Positions 1-5,347 of a stretch of 20,990 bases of DNA are shown here, piece after piece. Positions within the stretch are counted from its first letter, which is position 1; every line of letters starts with the position of its first letter. The stretch is from a virus. The translations under genes and the position numbers were made by a program. The notes under the pieces were generated by a model that saw only the letters and a list, made by a program, of their open reading frames with translations, searched no databases and was not told where the DNA came from. The stretch lies in the IMG/VR virus record IMGVR_UViG_3300006805_000199, positions 1-20,990 of that record. The stretch is one strand, 5' to 3'.

Positions 1-140
1 CGGTGATCCTCGGTTCGGGCCATCCGGTGGGTGACGTCGTTGCGGCTGGTGACTTCGTACCGGTCGCGGTGGCTGGTGACGGTATAGCCGCCCACCTGGA
101 TGCGGCTGGGGGAGACTATTTGATTGGGGAGGTAGGACAT
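1..140 (-). CDS. Partial overlapping ORF of unknown function at the left edge
   Basis: The ATG at 140 (or TTG at 146) opens a second minus-strand frame that stays open for 46 codons to the window edge, inside the lipoprotein frame. Almost every third codon position is C or G, and the peptide is balanced and polar (it includes GGYTVTSHRDRYEV). The lipoprotein frame over the same bases reads as a Pro/Arg-rich string. This suggests the ATG frame is the real coding frame here, either a separate gene overlapping the lipoprotein's end or the continuation of the lipoprotein after a frameshift. No family recognised. The 3' end lies outside the window, so neither option can be settled. Confidence 0.4.
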   Translation of the reverse strand, partial: MSYLPNQIVSPSRIQVGGYTVTSHRDRYEVTSRNDVTHRMARTEDH

Positions 141-393
141 GGGCAAGAGTGGCTCCCACTAGTATCGAGGAGGCGAAATAAGTGTTGACCCTACCGACTG
201 ATGGGTGAGCGCCCAAGAGGTTGTTTGTTTCCGACCACTGATGGGGGTTCTTGGCAGCGATATAACTCTGCCGCCAGTCTGCCAGGGTAAGAACGAGCGC
301 AGCGGCACCCAGTCCCTTGTCTCCTCCATCCCAGGGCTCAGCCCGCAAGTTACAGGAAGTAAGGAAGAGGAGGGCGAAAAGTAAAGGTTTCAC
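1..393 (-). CDS. Small lipoprotein with a DW-x-Q/NP-H signature, 3' end outside window
   Basis: The GTG start at 393 overlaps the stop of the upstream minus-strand gene in a GTGA junction, which argues for translational coupling. The N-terminus is a short lipoprotein signal: MK, a leucine/phenylalanine-rich core, then an L-T-S-C lipobox with Cys at residue 13. A segment follows with ADWRQSYIAAKNPHQWSE, then a NNLLGAHPS stretch and a hydrophobic helix. From memory this pattern (DW-Q...A-K-P...E-N-LG-HPS-GRV) occurs in small membrane-associated proteins of proteobacterial phages, often near lysis genes; I cannot name a function. Downstream of about base 140 this frame turns into proline/arginine-rich sequence, while another frame looks more coding-like, so the true C-terminus is unclear. 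Frame and signal are seen directly; the family resemblance is recalled. Confidence 0.6.
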   Translation of the reverse strand, partial: MKPLLFALLFLTSCNLRAEPWDGGDKGLGAAALVLTLADWRQSYIAAKNPHQWSETNNLLGAHPSVGRVNTYFASSILVGATLAHVLPPQSNSLPQPHPGGRLYRHQPPRPVRSHQPQRRHPPDGPNRGSP

Positions 394-515
394 AGTCTAT
401 CCTCCATCTCGTCTGCTAGCTCTTTATCGAATCTGGGTGCAAATATCACCCATCCCAGCCAGCCCCCAAGGGCAAGGGGGAGCCAATAAAGTAGGAGGTC
501 AAGTAGGGTGCTCAT
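390..515 (-). CDS. 41-aa single-span membrane protein
   Basis: A short ORF runs from ATG 515 to TGA 390. It encodes one hydrophobic helix of about 22 residues (LLDLLLYWLPLALGGWLGWV) followed by a short charged tail ending EDRL. The stop overlaps the GTG start of the lipoprotein gene. Upstream purines (GGGAGATGAG) could serve as a ribosome binding site, although rather far from the ATG. A tiny membrane protein coupled to a lipoprotein gene recalls phage lysis cassettes (holin, or an inner/outer membrane spanin pair), but it is shorter than typical i-spanins and lacks a long periplasmic coiled coil, so the role is open. The stop/start overlap is the best evidence that both genes are real. Confidence 0.6.
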   Translation of the reverse strand: MSTLLDLLLYWLPLALGGWLGWVIFAPRFDKELADEMEDRL

Positions 516-633
516 GATTATTTCATCTCATCTCCCGGACGAGCCGGGGTTAAGTTAATAATACACTAGTCATACATGGTTTCATTGACCTATATCAAGG
601 TTTCACTAAATACATGGGCGTATATTACTGGTC
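516..633. promoter_or_regulatory. Divergent intergenic spacer with hairpin
   Basis: These 118 bases separate the leftward genes from the rightward cassette. A 5-bp CCCGG/CCGGG hairpin with a 5-base loop lies at 534-548, close to the start of the leftward membrane gene. It has no T-run, so it is not an intrinsic terminator. The rest is AT-rich and contains TTGACC and TATATCAAGG elements that could form divergent promoters. On the minus strand a weak TTGATA (598-593) with TATGAC 18 bases on is the best match. No ORF was seen. Confidence 0.4.
585..612 (+). promoter_or_regulatory. Possible rightward sigma70-like promoter
   Basis: TTGACC (585-590) and TAAATA (607-612) are separated by 16 bases in the AT-rich spacer, with the first rightward start codon at 634. 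Each box is one or two mismatches from consensus. It fits as the promoter of the small-protein and sugar/radical SAM cassette but is weaker than the promoter at 2941. Confidence 0.35.
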
Positions 634-783
634 ATGACTCCGAGAGCCAGGGAGGGAAATCGTCGTAGGTGTGCCCGGTGGCGGGAAAAGCATCGGGAGA
701 AGTATAACGCCTATATCAAGGGGTGGAGGAATCGTCGAAAACTCAACAAGGTGGTCAATGAGGTTAGGAATGACAGACCTTGA
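634..783 (+). CDS. 49-aa basic protein, unknown function
   Basis: ATG 634 opens a 49-codon frame rich in Arg, Lys, Trp and Tyr, with the pattern R-W-R-E-K-H-R-E-K-Y-N-A-Y-I-K-G-W-R-N-R-R-K. The spacing resembles small highly basic phage proteins built from 'Y..KNREK' helical units, some of which flank HNH nucleases; no catalytic motif is visible. It overlaps the next gene by 14 bases. There is no clear Shine-Dalgarno before the ATG, so the start is less certain than the frame. The peptide composition looks coding, whereas the competing minus-strand frames do not. DNA or RNA binding is only an inference from charge. Confidence 0.5.
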   Translation: MTPRAREGNRRRCARWREKHREKYNAYIKGWRNRRKLNKVVNEVRNDRP

Positions 784-988
784 ACGAGAGACCGAGATAG
801 CTTTTCGGGAGTACGAGAGAGAGAGGCTGAGGCTTTGGTATAAAAACAACAGGGAGAGGGTGAGATTTCTCCAGAAGATGTACTACTTGAAGAACAGGGA
901 AGCCCAGAAGGCTCGGGCAAAAATCTATTACTGGCTCAATCGAGAGCGAGTGTTAAAAAGGATGAAGGAAAAGCGTTGTCCAGTCTGA
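770..988 (+). CDS. 72-aa basic helical protein with NRE repeats
   Basis: I chose ATG 770 because GAGG at 760-763 sits 6 bases upstream. The frame stays open further upstream, but that part reads as shadow of the preceding gene. The protein is almost entirely charged helix and contains three degenerate copies of an aromatic-x-x-(K/L)-N-(N/R)-R-E unit at about residues 24-29, 42-46 and 58-62 (YKNNRERV, YLKNREAQ, WLNRERVL). No catalytic residues are recognisable. Its TGA (986-988) overlaps the TTG start of the sugar reductase by 13 bases, so it is probably co-translated. It may be related to the preceding 49-aa protein; nucleic-acid binding is a guess from composition. Confidence 0.6.
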   Translation: MTDLERETEIAFREYERERLRLWYKNNRERVRFLQKMYYLKNREAQKARAKIYYWLNRERVLKRMKEKRCPV

Positions 989-1437
989 TAATCGGTAAGA
1001 ACGGGATGCTAGGTGAGGCCCTTTACAAAAGAATAGGGGGGGTTGCGACAACCAGCAGAGACTTCGACCTGCGGGGCGATCCTAAAGACCTGCCTGAGGC
1101 AGAATTGGTCTATATCGTGGCTGCGATGTCGAAGTTTAGGGATTGCGAGTTAAATCCTGATTCGTGGGCGATCAATGTAGACGGACCTATCAGAGTCGCT
1201 CATCATTTCAAAAACTCGTTCATCGTGTATATTTCAAGCGAAGCTGCCGAGTGGGGAAGGACTGCTTACGGGATTCAGAAGGCTCATGCTGAGTTAGGTC
1301 TTTTGGCGGTGTGCGGTTATGAAAGGCTGGCGATATTCAGGCCGTGCAAGATCGTTCCTTCGATGTTGAACATGCTGTGCAGAGATCTGGACAGGATAGG
1401 CAAGGAAAGATTATGCGGAGTGCACAGGTTCCGATGA
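976..1437 (+). CDS. Short RmlD/SDR-like NAD(P)-dependent sugar reductase or epimerase
   Basis: It starts at TTG 976, with AAGGA at 965-969 about 6 bases upstream. The N-terminus has a Rossmann fold nucleotide motif close to that of dTDP-4-dehydrorhamnose reductase (LIIGKNGMLGEAL; glycines at 7, 10 and 13). An acidic/aromatic strand follows, and then a catalytic YxxxK at Tyr98/Lys102, preceded by the Ser-rich strand YISSEAAEWG. These are the key residues of extended short-chain dehydrogenases. At 153 aa it is about half the usual RmlD length: nearly the whole C-terminal substrate domain is absent. It may therefore be a minimal enzyme, bind a partner, or be a decayed copy. It is coupled to the radical SAM gene downstream by a 25-base overlap. 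Role: probably making or altering a nucleotide sugar; substrate unknown. Confidence 0.72.
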   Translation: MSSLIIGKNGMLGEALYKRIGGVATTSRDFDLRGDPKDLPEAELVYIVAAMSKFRDCELNPDSWAINVDGPIRVAHHFKNSFIVYISSEAAEWGRTAYGIQKAHAELGLLAVCGYERLAIFRPCKIVPSMLNMLCRDLDRIGKERLCGVHRFR

Positions 1438-2366
1438 TGATGCAAACCATGACCGAGGTTAAGAATCTCTGGTTTCCCATTGAACAGAGGCTTAAAGAGC
1501 CCGTTCCTGCCTTGCTCGAATTTCCCCGGTACTTCGAGATTGAAACAGTCAATGCCTGCAACGCCAGGTGTCCGATGTGCACCATTGACGACTGGGACCG
1601 GAGAGACGGTTTGATGAAGATGGACCTATTTGAGAAGATCGCCAATGAGATAGGGGAGCACACTCAGGAAGTCACTCGGGTGCATCTTTACCGGGATGGA
1701 GAGCCTTTACTGGACAAGACTTTGGCGACCAAGGTAGCGATGTTGAAAGGTCGCGGGGTCAAACGGGTAGGGATTTCGACCAATGTTGCGTTGCTAGACG
1801 AAGAAAGAGCCGAAGGTCTTTTAATGGCGGGGCTGGATGAGATCATTCTCTCGATAGACAGTCTCAGAGCTGGGGTCTATGAGGCGATCAGGAAGAATCT
1901 GCATTTCGACCAAGTCATGTATAACGCCCACAACTTCATCACCAAGAGAAACGCAGGTAAATACAACACCCAGGTTTGGGTGAGGATGATAAGGCAGAAG
2001 TCAAATTACGATGAATGGGAGCACTATCAAAGGTACTGGAAGAGCTGTCTTAAGGAAACCGACCGGATTGATTATCGTGATTTACATCATTGGGGTGGAC
2101 AGTTGATAGGCTTCGACCGCGAACCCAGGAGGTCGGATACAAAACCTTGTGTAGCGTTGTGGTCTTTGATGGTGATCTTTGCCAACGGAGACGTACCCAG
2201 ATGCAACGTCGATTACAACAACAAACACCCGGTAGGTAATGTTAAGAACTCCACCATCAGGGAGTTGTGGCAGGGCGAGATACAGAATACGGTGAGGCGG
2301 GATCATCTGGAAGGAATTAGGACGAGCATTTGTAATGGGTGCGATGTGTGGACGGAGAAAAGATAA
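1413..2366 (+). CDS. Radical SAM enzyme with SPASM-type C-terminus
   Basis: The start is placed at ATG 1413 because AAGGA (1402-1406) lies 6 bases upstream; ATG 1434, within the previous stop, is an alternative. The 317-aa product has the radical SAM cluster motif CNARCPMC (Cys49, 53 and 56), which binds a [4Fe-4S] cluster and cleaves S-adenosylmethionine. A DGEP motif follows at 95-98 and then alternating beta/alpha elements. The C-terminus has cysteines at 246, 264, 307 and 310, including an NGD-x-x-x-C strand and a final C-N-G-C, typical of a SPASM/twitch auxiliary cluster domain. Family members modify peptides, sugars or metabolites by radical chemistry. The neighbouring sugar reductase and methyltransferase suggest a sugar or natural-product-like substrate, but no precursor peptide is evident. 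Confidence 0.88.
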   Translation: MRSAQVPMMMQTMTEVKNLWFPIEQRLKEPVPALLEFPRYFEIETVNACNARCPMCTIDDWDRRDGLMKMDLFEKIANEIGEHTQEVTRVHLYRDGEPLLDKTLATKVAMLKGRGVKRVGISTNVALLDEERAEGLLMAGLDEIILSIDSLRAGVYEAIRKNLHFDQVMYNAHNFITKRNAGKYNTQVWVRMIRQKSNYDEWEHYQRYWKSCLKETDRIDYRDLHHWGGQLIGFDREPRRSDTKPCVALWSLMVIFANGDVPRCNVDYNNKHPVGNVKNSTIRELWQGEIQNTVRRDHLEGIRTSICNGCDVWTEKR

Positions 2367-2944
2367 AGATCACCTTCGCGAAGAAGATCACTCCTGATTT
2401 ATTCAGGCTGTGGCTCGATGAGATGGAATTTCCTCAAGACGAGCGGGAGTTCTCTAAGCTCTTGGAGGAGATCAAGGGAATCTCGTCGATACTTGAAATA
2501 GGTTCTCGGTTCGGGGTCAGCTTGACCCGATTCAGTCAAGTCATGAACCCGGGGTCAAAGGTTGTGGCAGTAGACTTACCGGGAGACGATGAGTCGATGA
2601 TATTTCTGGATAGTGAGACTTCTTTAAGGGAAAGGGCAAAGAAGATTGGGGAAAAACATCAGATGAGCTTATTCTTCGGAGACAGTCACGACCCGGAGAT
2701 GGTAAGCAAAGTCAAGGAGTTGTCACCGTTTGATTTTATTTTTATCGACGGAGATCACACTGAGAAAGGGGTGAGGTTGGACTGGGAAAACTACGGCCCG
2801 ATGGGGAGGATGATTGGCTTTCATGATATTGGTCCCTACAGCAAGTTATCGTGTAAGAATGTGTGGTCTGAGATCAAGGGTCAGTACCGGCACAAGGAGT
2901 TTTTGGACTCCGGCTGGATGGGAATAGGTATCTTGTGGCGTTGA
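2339..2944 (+). CDS. Class I SAM-dependent methyltransferase (Methyltransf_24-like)
   Basis: The product has a Rossmann-type methyltransferase core: motif I SILEIGSRFGVSL near residues 50-62, an acidic post-I strand VVAVDLPG, and FDFIFIDGDHTEKGV near 130-145 followed by an FHDIGPY strand. The IDGDH and H-D segments match class I methyltransferases that act on sugars or small molecules (cephalosporin hydroxylase/CmcI and Methyltransf_24 groups). The start is uncertain. GTG 2339 gives the longest frame and overlaps the radical SAM gene by 28 bases; GTG 2348 is also in frame, and neither has a strong ribosome binding site. The stop is overlapped by the -35 box of the next promoter. It probably works with the two genes upstream; the target is unknown. 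Confidence 0.8.
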   Translation: MRCVDGEKIKITFAKKITPDLFRLWLDEMEFPQDEREFSKLLEEIKGISSILEIGSRFGVSLTRFSQVMNPGSKVVAVDLPGDDESMIFLDSETSLRERAKKIGEKHQMSLFFGDSHDPEMVSKVKELSPFDFIFIDGDHTEKGVRLDWENYGPMGRMIGFHDIGPYSKLSCKNVWSEIKGQYRHKEFLDSGWMGIGILWR

Positions 2945-2969
2945 CAACCACAACATATAGGCGTATTAA
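2941..2969 (+). promoter_or_regulatory. Strong sigma70-type promoter before the late operon
   Basis: A perfect -35 TTGACA (2941-2946), exactly 17 bases of spacer, and TATTAA (2964-2969) predict a start near 2976. The -35 box overlaps the stop codon of the methyltransferase gene. A short palindrome, GTCA-AA-TGAC (2971-2980), straddles the expected start and could be an operator. This is the best promoter match in the window and sits just before the packaging and structural genes. Confidence 0.72.
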
Positions 2970-2975
2970 GGTCAA

Positions 2976-3059
2976 ATGACGCGACCGCTAGGTCTATTTC
3001 GTCGGCGTCCCTCCCTCGCCGGCATGAGCCCCGTTAATGCTACGGGGCTTTTTTCTTTT
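2976..3059 (+). ncRNA. Candidate ~80-nt leader/small RNA with three hairpins
   Basis: No ORF of note lies between the promoter and the terminator, so the predicted product is a short untranslated RNA. Its parts are: a small hairpin GACC-GCTA-GGTC (2983-2994); a linker TATTTC; a 7-bp hairpin GTCGGCG/CGCCGGC (3001-3007 with 3017-3023, one G-U pair) whose 9-base loop is TCCCTCCCT; and the 8-bp terminator stem. GGTC at 2970-2973 could compete for the first hairpin if transcription starts early enough. The loop is complementary to ribosome binding sites of the GGGA/GGAGG type, as in UCCC-loop regulatory RNAs. The alternative is a late-operon leader or an antitermination (put/Q-type) region. Structure was read by eye; function is inferred. 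Confidence 0.55.
3027..3059 (+). terminator. Strong intrinsic terminator
   Basis: A perfect 8-bp stem AGCCCCGT/ACGGGGCT (3027-3034 with 3042-3049) and a 7-base loop are followed directly by a T-rich tract, TTTTTTCTTTT. This is the clearest rho-independent terminator in the window. It lies about 50 bases after the expected start of the promoter at 2941 and just before the structural operon, so late transcription must either read through it or start elsewhere. Confidence 0.88.
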
Positions 3060-3088
3060 CCCATCTTTTTAAAATTGAAAGGTAGATC

Positions 3089-3325
3089 ATGAAGAAGCCA
3101 CGTTCAGGCGGTTACGGTCCAACCAAGCGCGAGACAGCGGGTCTGTCTCTGGAGAAGAAATCGCTGTCTCAGAAGGTTGGAAGAGCCGAAGGGAGGTCCA
3201 GTCCTTATTACACTCCTGTAGGTTCTGGTTCCCGGCCTGTAAAGTCGGTGTATCGGATTGAATCCAGTGCTCCGATGACGACTCAGAGGATTCGTCCCTC
3301 CAATCCGGTAGAAAGAAACAAGTGA
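3089..3325 (+). CDS. 78-aa basic protein, unknown function
   Basis: This is the first gene after the terminator. ATG 3089 is preceded by AAAGGTAG with suitable spacing. The product is rich in Lys, Arg, Ser, Gly and Pro and looks largely disordered. No domain, signal peptide or membrane segment is seen. It overlaps the next gene in a GTGA junction, so the two are probably made together. The position just before packaging genes suggests a phage-specific structural or DNA-associated role, but this is only context. Confidence 0.6.
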   Translation: MKKPRSGGYGPTKRETAGLSLEKKSLSQKVGRAEGRSSPYYTPVGSGSRPVKSVYRIESSAPMTTQRIRPSNPVERNK

Positions 3326-3564
3326 CTAGGGGTTGGAAGCCGGTTAAGGACTTCGATCCGAACAGTCAGGACGCTGACGAGAAGTACGATCCTGCCAGGA
3401 GACTTCAAACCAAGGACGGCGTGTACTACACGGGTAAGGGTCAACAGGGGGGTAGTTCTCAAAAGACCCCTCAAGCCCAGCGTATGGTCACAGGAAACTC
3501 CAGGGGCGGGTCTTATGTTATCGGAAGTTCGTCCCCCAAAGACAAACAGCGTATCCGTGGGTAG
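3322..3564 (+). CDS. 80-aa polar protein, unknown function
   Basis: GTG 3322 overlaps the stop of the preceding gene (GTGA). The product is polar and probably unstructured, rich in Gly, Ser, Gln, Lys and Asp, with patches such as YYTGKGQQGG and SYVIGSSSPKD. Its composition resembles that of the preceding 78-aa protein, so the two may be related or form a pair. No known domain recognised. Coding status rests on the stop/start overlap and on the absence of a good alternative frame. Confidence 0.55.
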   Translation: MTRGWKPVKDFDPNSQDADEKYDPARRLQTKDGVYYTGKGQQGGSSQKTPQAQRMVTGNSRGGSYVIGSSSPKDKQRIRG

Positions 3565-3571
3565 ATGTAGA

Positions 3572-3607
3572 TAGACGTGGTTAGACGTGGATAGTTCGTG
3601 GATAGTT
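3572..3607 (+). repeat. Short tandem repeats around a gene start
   Basis: TAGACGTGG occurs at 3572-3580 and 3582-3590 (10-base period), merging into GTGGATAGTT at 3587-3596 and 3598-3607 (11-base period). The last copy contains the GTG proposed as the start of the next small gene. Periods of 10-11 bases place the copies on one face of the helix, which fits a protein-binding site but could also be slippage. Confidence 0.5.
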
Positions 3608-3771
3608 TTGAGAAGGAAAATCAGGAATTGCGGATGATGCTTGAGGAAGTCTTGCAGGGCTGGTCTTTGGCGGCTGCAAGCCTGGAATCAGGTCAAGCCG
3701 TATGGATCTGGAAACGGATTAACGGTATCCGGGAAAGAATGAAATGGCTAGAGTACGGGAACGTACAATGA
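3598..3771 (+). CDS. 57-aa coiled-coil-like protein, unknown function
   Basis: The frame runs from GTG 3598 to TGA 3769-3771. The N-terminus has a heptad-like amphipathic helix (FEKENQELRMMLEEVL), followed by a Trp/Arg-rich segment (IWKRINGIRERMKWLEYG). ATG 3634, with AGGA 7 bases upstream at 3623-3626, is an alternative start, but it would cut off part of the helix. The stop is in the same frame as the following small-terminase-like gene, 42 bases before its ATG. A small helical protein immediately before the terminase genes could assist packaging; no homologue is recognised. Confidence 0.55.
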   Translation: MDSFEKENQELRMMLEEVLQGWSLAAASLESGQAVWIWKRINGIRERMKWLEYGNVQ

Positions 3772-3813
3772 CCGCGTATAACTCTGTGTGTATCCTGTGG
3801 GTCCACGTGGAAC

Positions 3814-4116
3814 ATGGCTGCTCGTTCTTCTAAGGTAATTCTGCATGAGAAATGGCGTGAGAAGATTCGCGCCAGCATGTTGATAAATAGACTTAGAAAT
3901 CACGTACTTGGTAGGCTGGAAATGAGCAATACCCAAATACGAGCAGCAGAGATTCTATTATCCAGGGTTATGCCCACCCTACAAGCTACTGATTTCACCG
4001 CATTGGACGCAGATGGGCAACCACTTGCGATATCACTCATTGCTTACCATCCCTCACAACTATCAACCCCGGCCCTACCAGCTCCCGATACTGAAGGCTC
4101 TGGACTCAGGCATTAA
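3814..4116 (+). CDS. Probable terminase small subunit
   Basis: The 100-aa product is a basic helical protein whose middle part (INRLRNHVLGRLEMSNTQIR, then AAEILLSRVMPTLQA) matches my memory of proteins encoded just before the large terminase in P22-like phages and usually called small terminase. The pattern is a DNA-binding helix pair followed by 'A-x-E-I-L-L-x-x-x-M-P'. Such subunits recognise the packaging site and feed DNA to the large subunit. The C-terminal 34 residues overlap the large-subunit gene by 104 bases in another frame. The ATG has only a weak ribosome binding site (GTGGA, close spacing), within a CCACGTGG palindrome. The call rests on position and pattern. Confidence 0.62.
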   Translation: MAARSSKVILHEKWREKIRASMLINRLRNHVLGRLEMSNTQIRAAEILLSRVMPTLQATDFTALDADGQPLAISLIAYHPSQLSTPALPAPDTEGSGLRH

Positions 4117-5347
4117 GAGAGCAGTAGCGGTTTGGCACAGGAGAAGCGGTAAGGAAAAGACGTTCATCAACTACGTTTGCAAGGCGGCGTTTCAGAGGGT
4201 AGGAACTTACTTTTACATGTTTCCTACGTATGCTCAGGCAAAAAAAGTCTTGTGGGATGGGAGAGATCGGGAGGGGTTTCCGTTCATGGGTCACTTCCCC
4301 AAAGAGATTGTCAAGACCTCCAACGAAACAGAGCTTAGAAAAGAACTAGTCAATGGCTCGGCTGTACAGCTTATCGGCACGGACAATATTGATTCTGTAC
4401 TTGGGACTAACCCTGTTGGCTGCGTATTTTCGGAATATGCCATGCAGGACCCTAAAGCCTGGGACTATATGCGCCCGATTCTCAGAGAGAATGGAGGCTG
4501 GGCTATTTTTGATTATACGCCCCGCGGGAAGAATCACGGATATGCTCTATACCAGATGGCTCGATCTAACCCTGAATGGTTTGCGGAGATTCTTACAGTA
4601 GATCAGACGCAGGCTCTCAATCCTGGGGACATAGACAAGGAACGCAAGGAGGGGATGAGCGAGGAGTTAATACAGCAGGAGTATTACTGTTCATTTGAAG
4701 GGGTGCAATTTGGAGCCTACTACGGTAAACAGCTACAGTTGGCCGAACAAGAGAAGCGAATATCCCACATCCAGTACGAGCCCGATCTCGGAGTTGAGAC
4801 TTGGTGGGATTTGGGAATCGGGGATTCAACCGCTATCTGGTTCACTCAATCCACAGGGAGAGAGATCCGAGTCATTGACTACCTCGAAGCCTCGGGAGAA
4901 GGACTCCCCCATTATGCGAAGAAGCTCCAGGAGAAGCCTTACGTTTACTCAGCGCACCACGCCCCGCATGATATTGAGGTCCGCGAGTTGGGTTCTGGGA
5001 GGTCTAGGAAGGAAATTGCGCAGTCTCTCGGGATTGTGTTTCAGGTGGTCCCGAATGTTTCGATTGAAGACGGTATCGAGGCGGCGCGGGCGATCCTTTC
5101 ACGATGTTACTTCGACCAAGAGCGGTGTCGCAGAGGGCTAGATGCCCTGGCGTCCTACCATAAAGCCTATGACGACAAGCTCAAGGACTGGAAGTCCTAC
5201 CCGCAACACGACTGGTCAAGCCACGCAGCAGACGCCTTCAGGTATTTAGCAGTGGGTCATAAGACGACGCAGGCAAAGACTCAAGAGGCTGTTGAAATCG
5301 TGTATTACAGCAAAGACGAGGGGAACCAGAATTGGATGGCCGTCTGA
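4013..5347 (+). CDS. terL: Terminase large subunit (ATPase-nuclease packaging motor)
   Basis: The 444-aa product has the two-domain plan of large terminases. The N-terminal ATPase has a Q-motif-like PRPYQ (residues 19-23), Walker A HRRSGKEKT (42-50), Walker B GCVFSEYA with Glu141, and the coupling motif DYTPRGKNHGY (167-177). The C-terminal RNase H-like nuclease has acidic residues in WWDLGIGDST (Asp266), HAPHD (Asp320) and HAADAFRYL (Asp407). It pumps genome DNA into proheads and cuts concatemers. The 104-base overlap with the preceding gene is long, but both frames look coding and no better downstream start is present; TTG 4037 is the only near alternative. Confidence 0.95.
   Translation: MGNHLRYHSLLTIPHNYQPRPYQLPILKALDSGIKRAVAVWHRRSGKEKTFINYVCKAAFQRVGTYFYMFPTYAQAKKVLWDGRDREGFPFMGHFPKEIVKTSNETELRKELVNGSAVQLIGTDNIDSVLGTNPVGCVFSEYAMQDPKAWDYMRPILRENGGWAIFDYTPRGKNHGYALYQMARSNPEWFAEILTVDQTQALNPGDIDKERKEGMSEELIQQEYYCSFEGVQFGAYYGKQLQLAEQEKRISHIQYEPDLGVETWWDLGIGDSTAIWFTQSTGREIRVIDYLEASGEGLPHYAKKLQEKPYVYSAHHAPHDIEVRELGSGRSRKEIAQSLGIVFQVVPNVSIEDGIEAARAILSRCYFDQERCRRGLDALASYHKAYDDKLKDWKSYPQHDWSSHAADAFRYLAVGHKTTQAKTQEAVEIVYYSKDEGNQNWMAV

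Noticed and set aside
3-188. Plus-strand ORF of 61 codons at the left edge
   Set aside because: It is antisense to the lipoprotein and overlapping frames, has no ribosome binding site, and its composition (long runs of Ala, Val, Gly and Asp) is typical of a shadow of a GC-rich minus-strand gene.
317-517. Plus-strand ORF of 66 codons
   Set aside because: It is antisense to the coupled membrane and lipoprotein genes; no start signal and no recognisable pattern.
590-721. CTATATCAAGG occurring at 590-600 and 711-721
   Set aside because: Only two copies, one in an intergenic spacer and one inside coding sequence, with no shared context; likely chance.
3769-3813. Possible stop-codon read-through joining the 57-aa protein to the small terminase
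   Set aside because: The frames are the same across TGA 3769-3771, but no stimulatory structure is evident and the terminase gene has its own ATG; one in three chance by frame alone.
4695-5141. Plus-strand 148-codon frame inside the large terminase gene
   Set aside because: Alternative frame of a conserved gene; Ser/Arg-rich shadow sequence.
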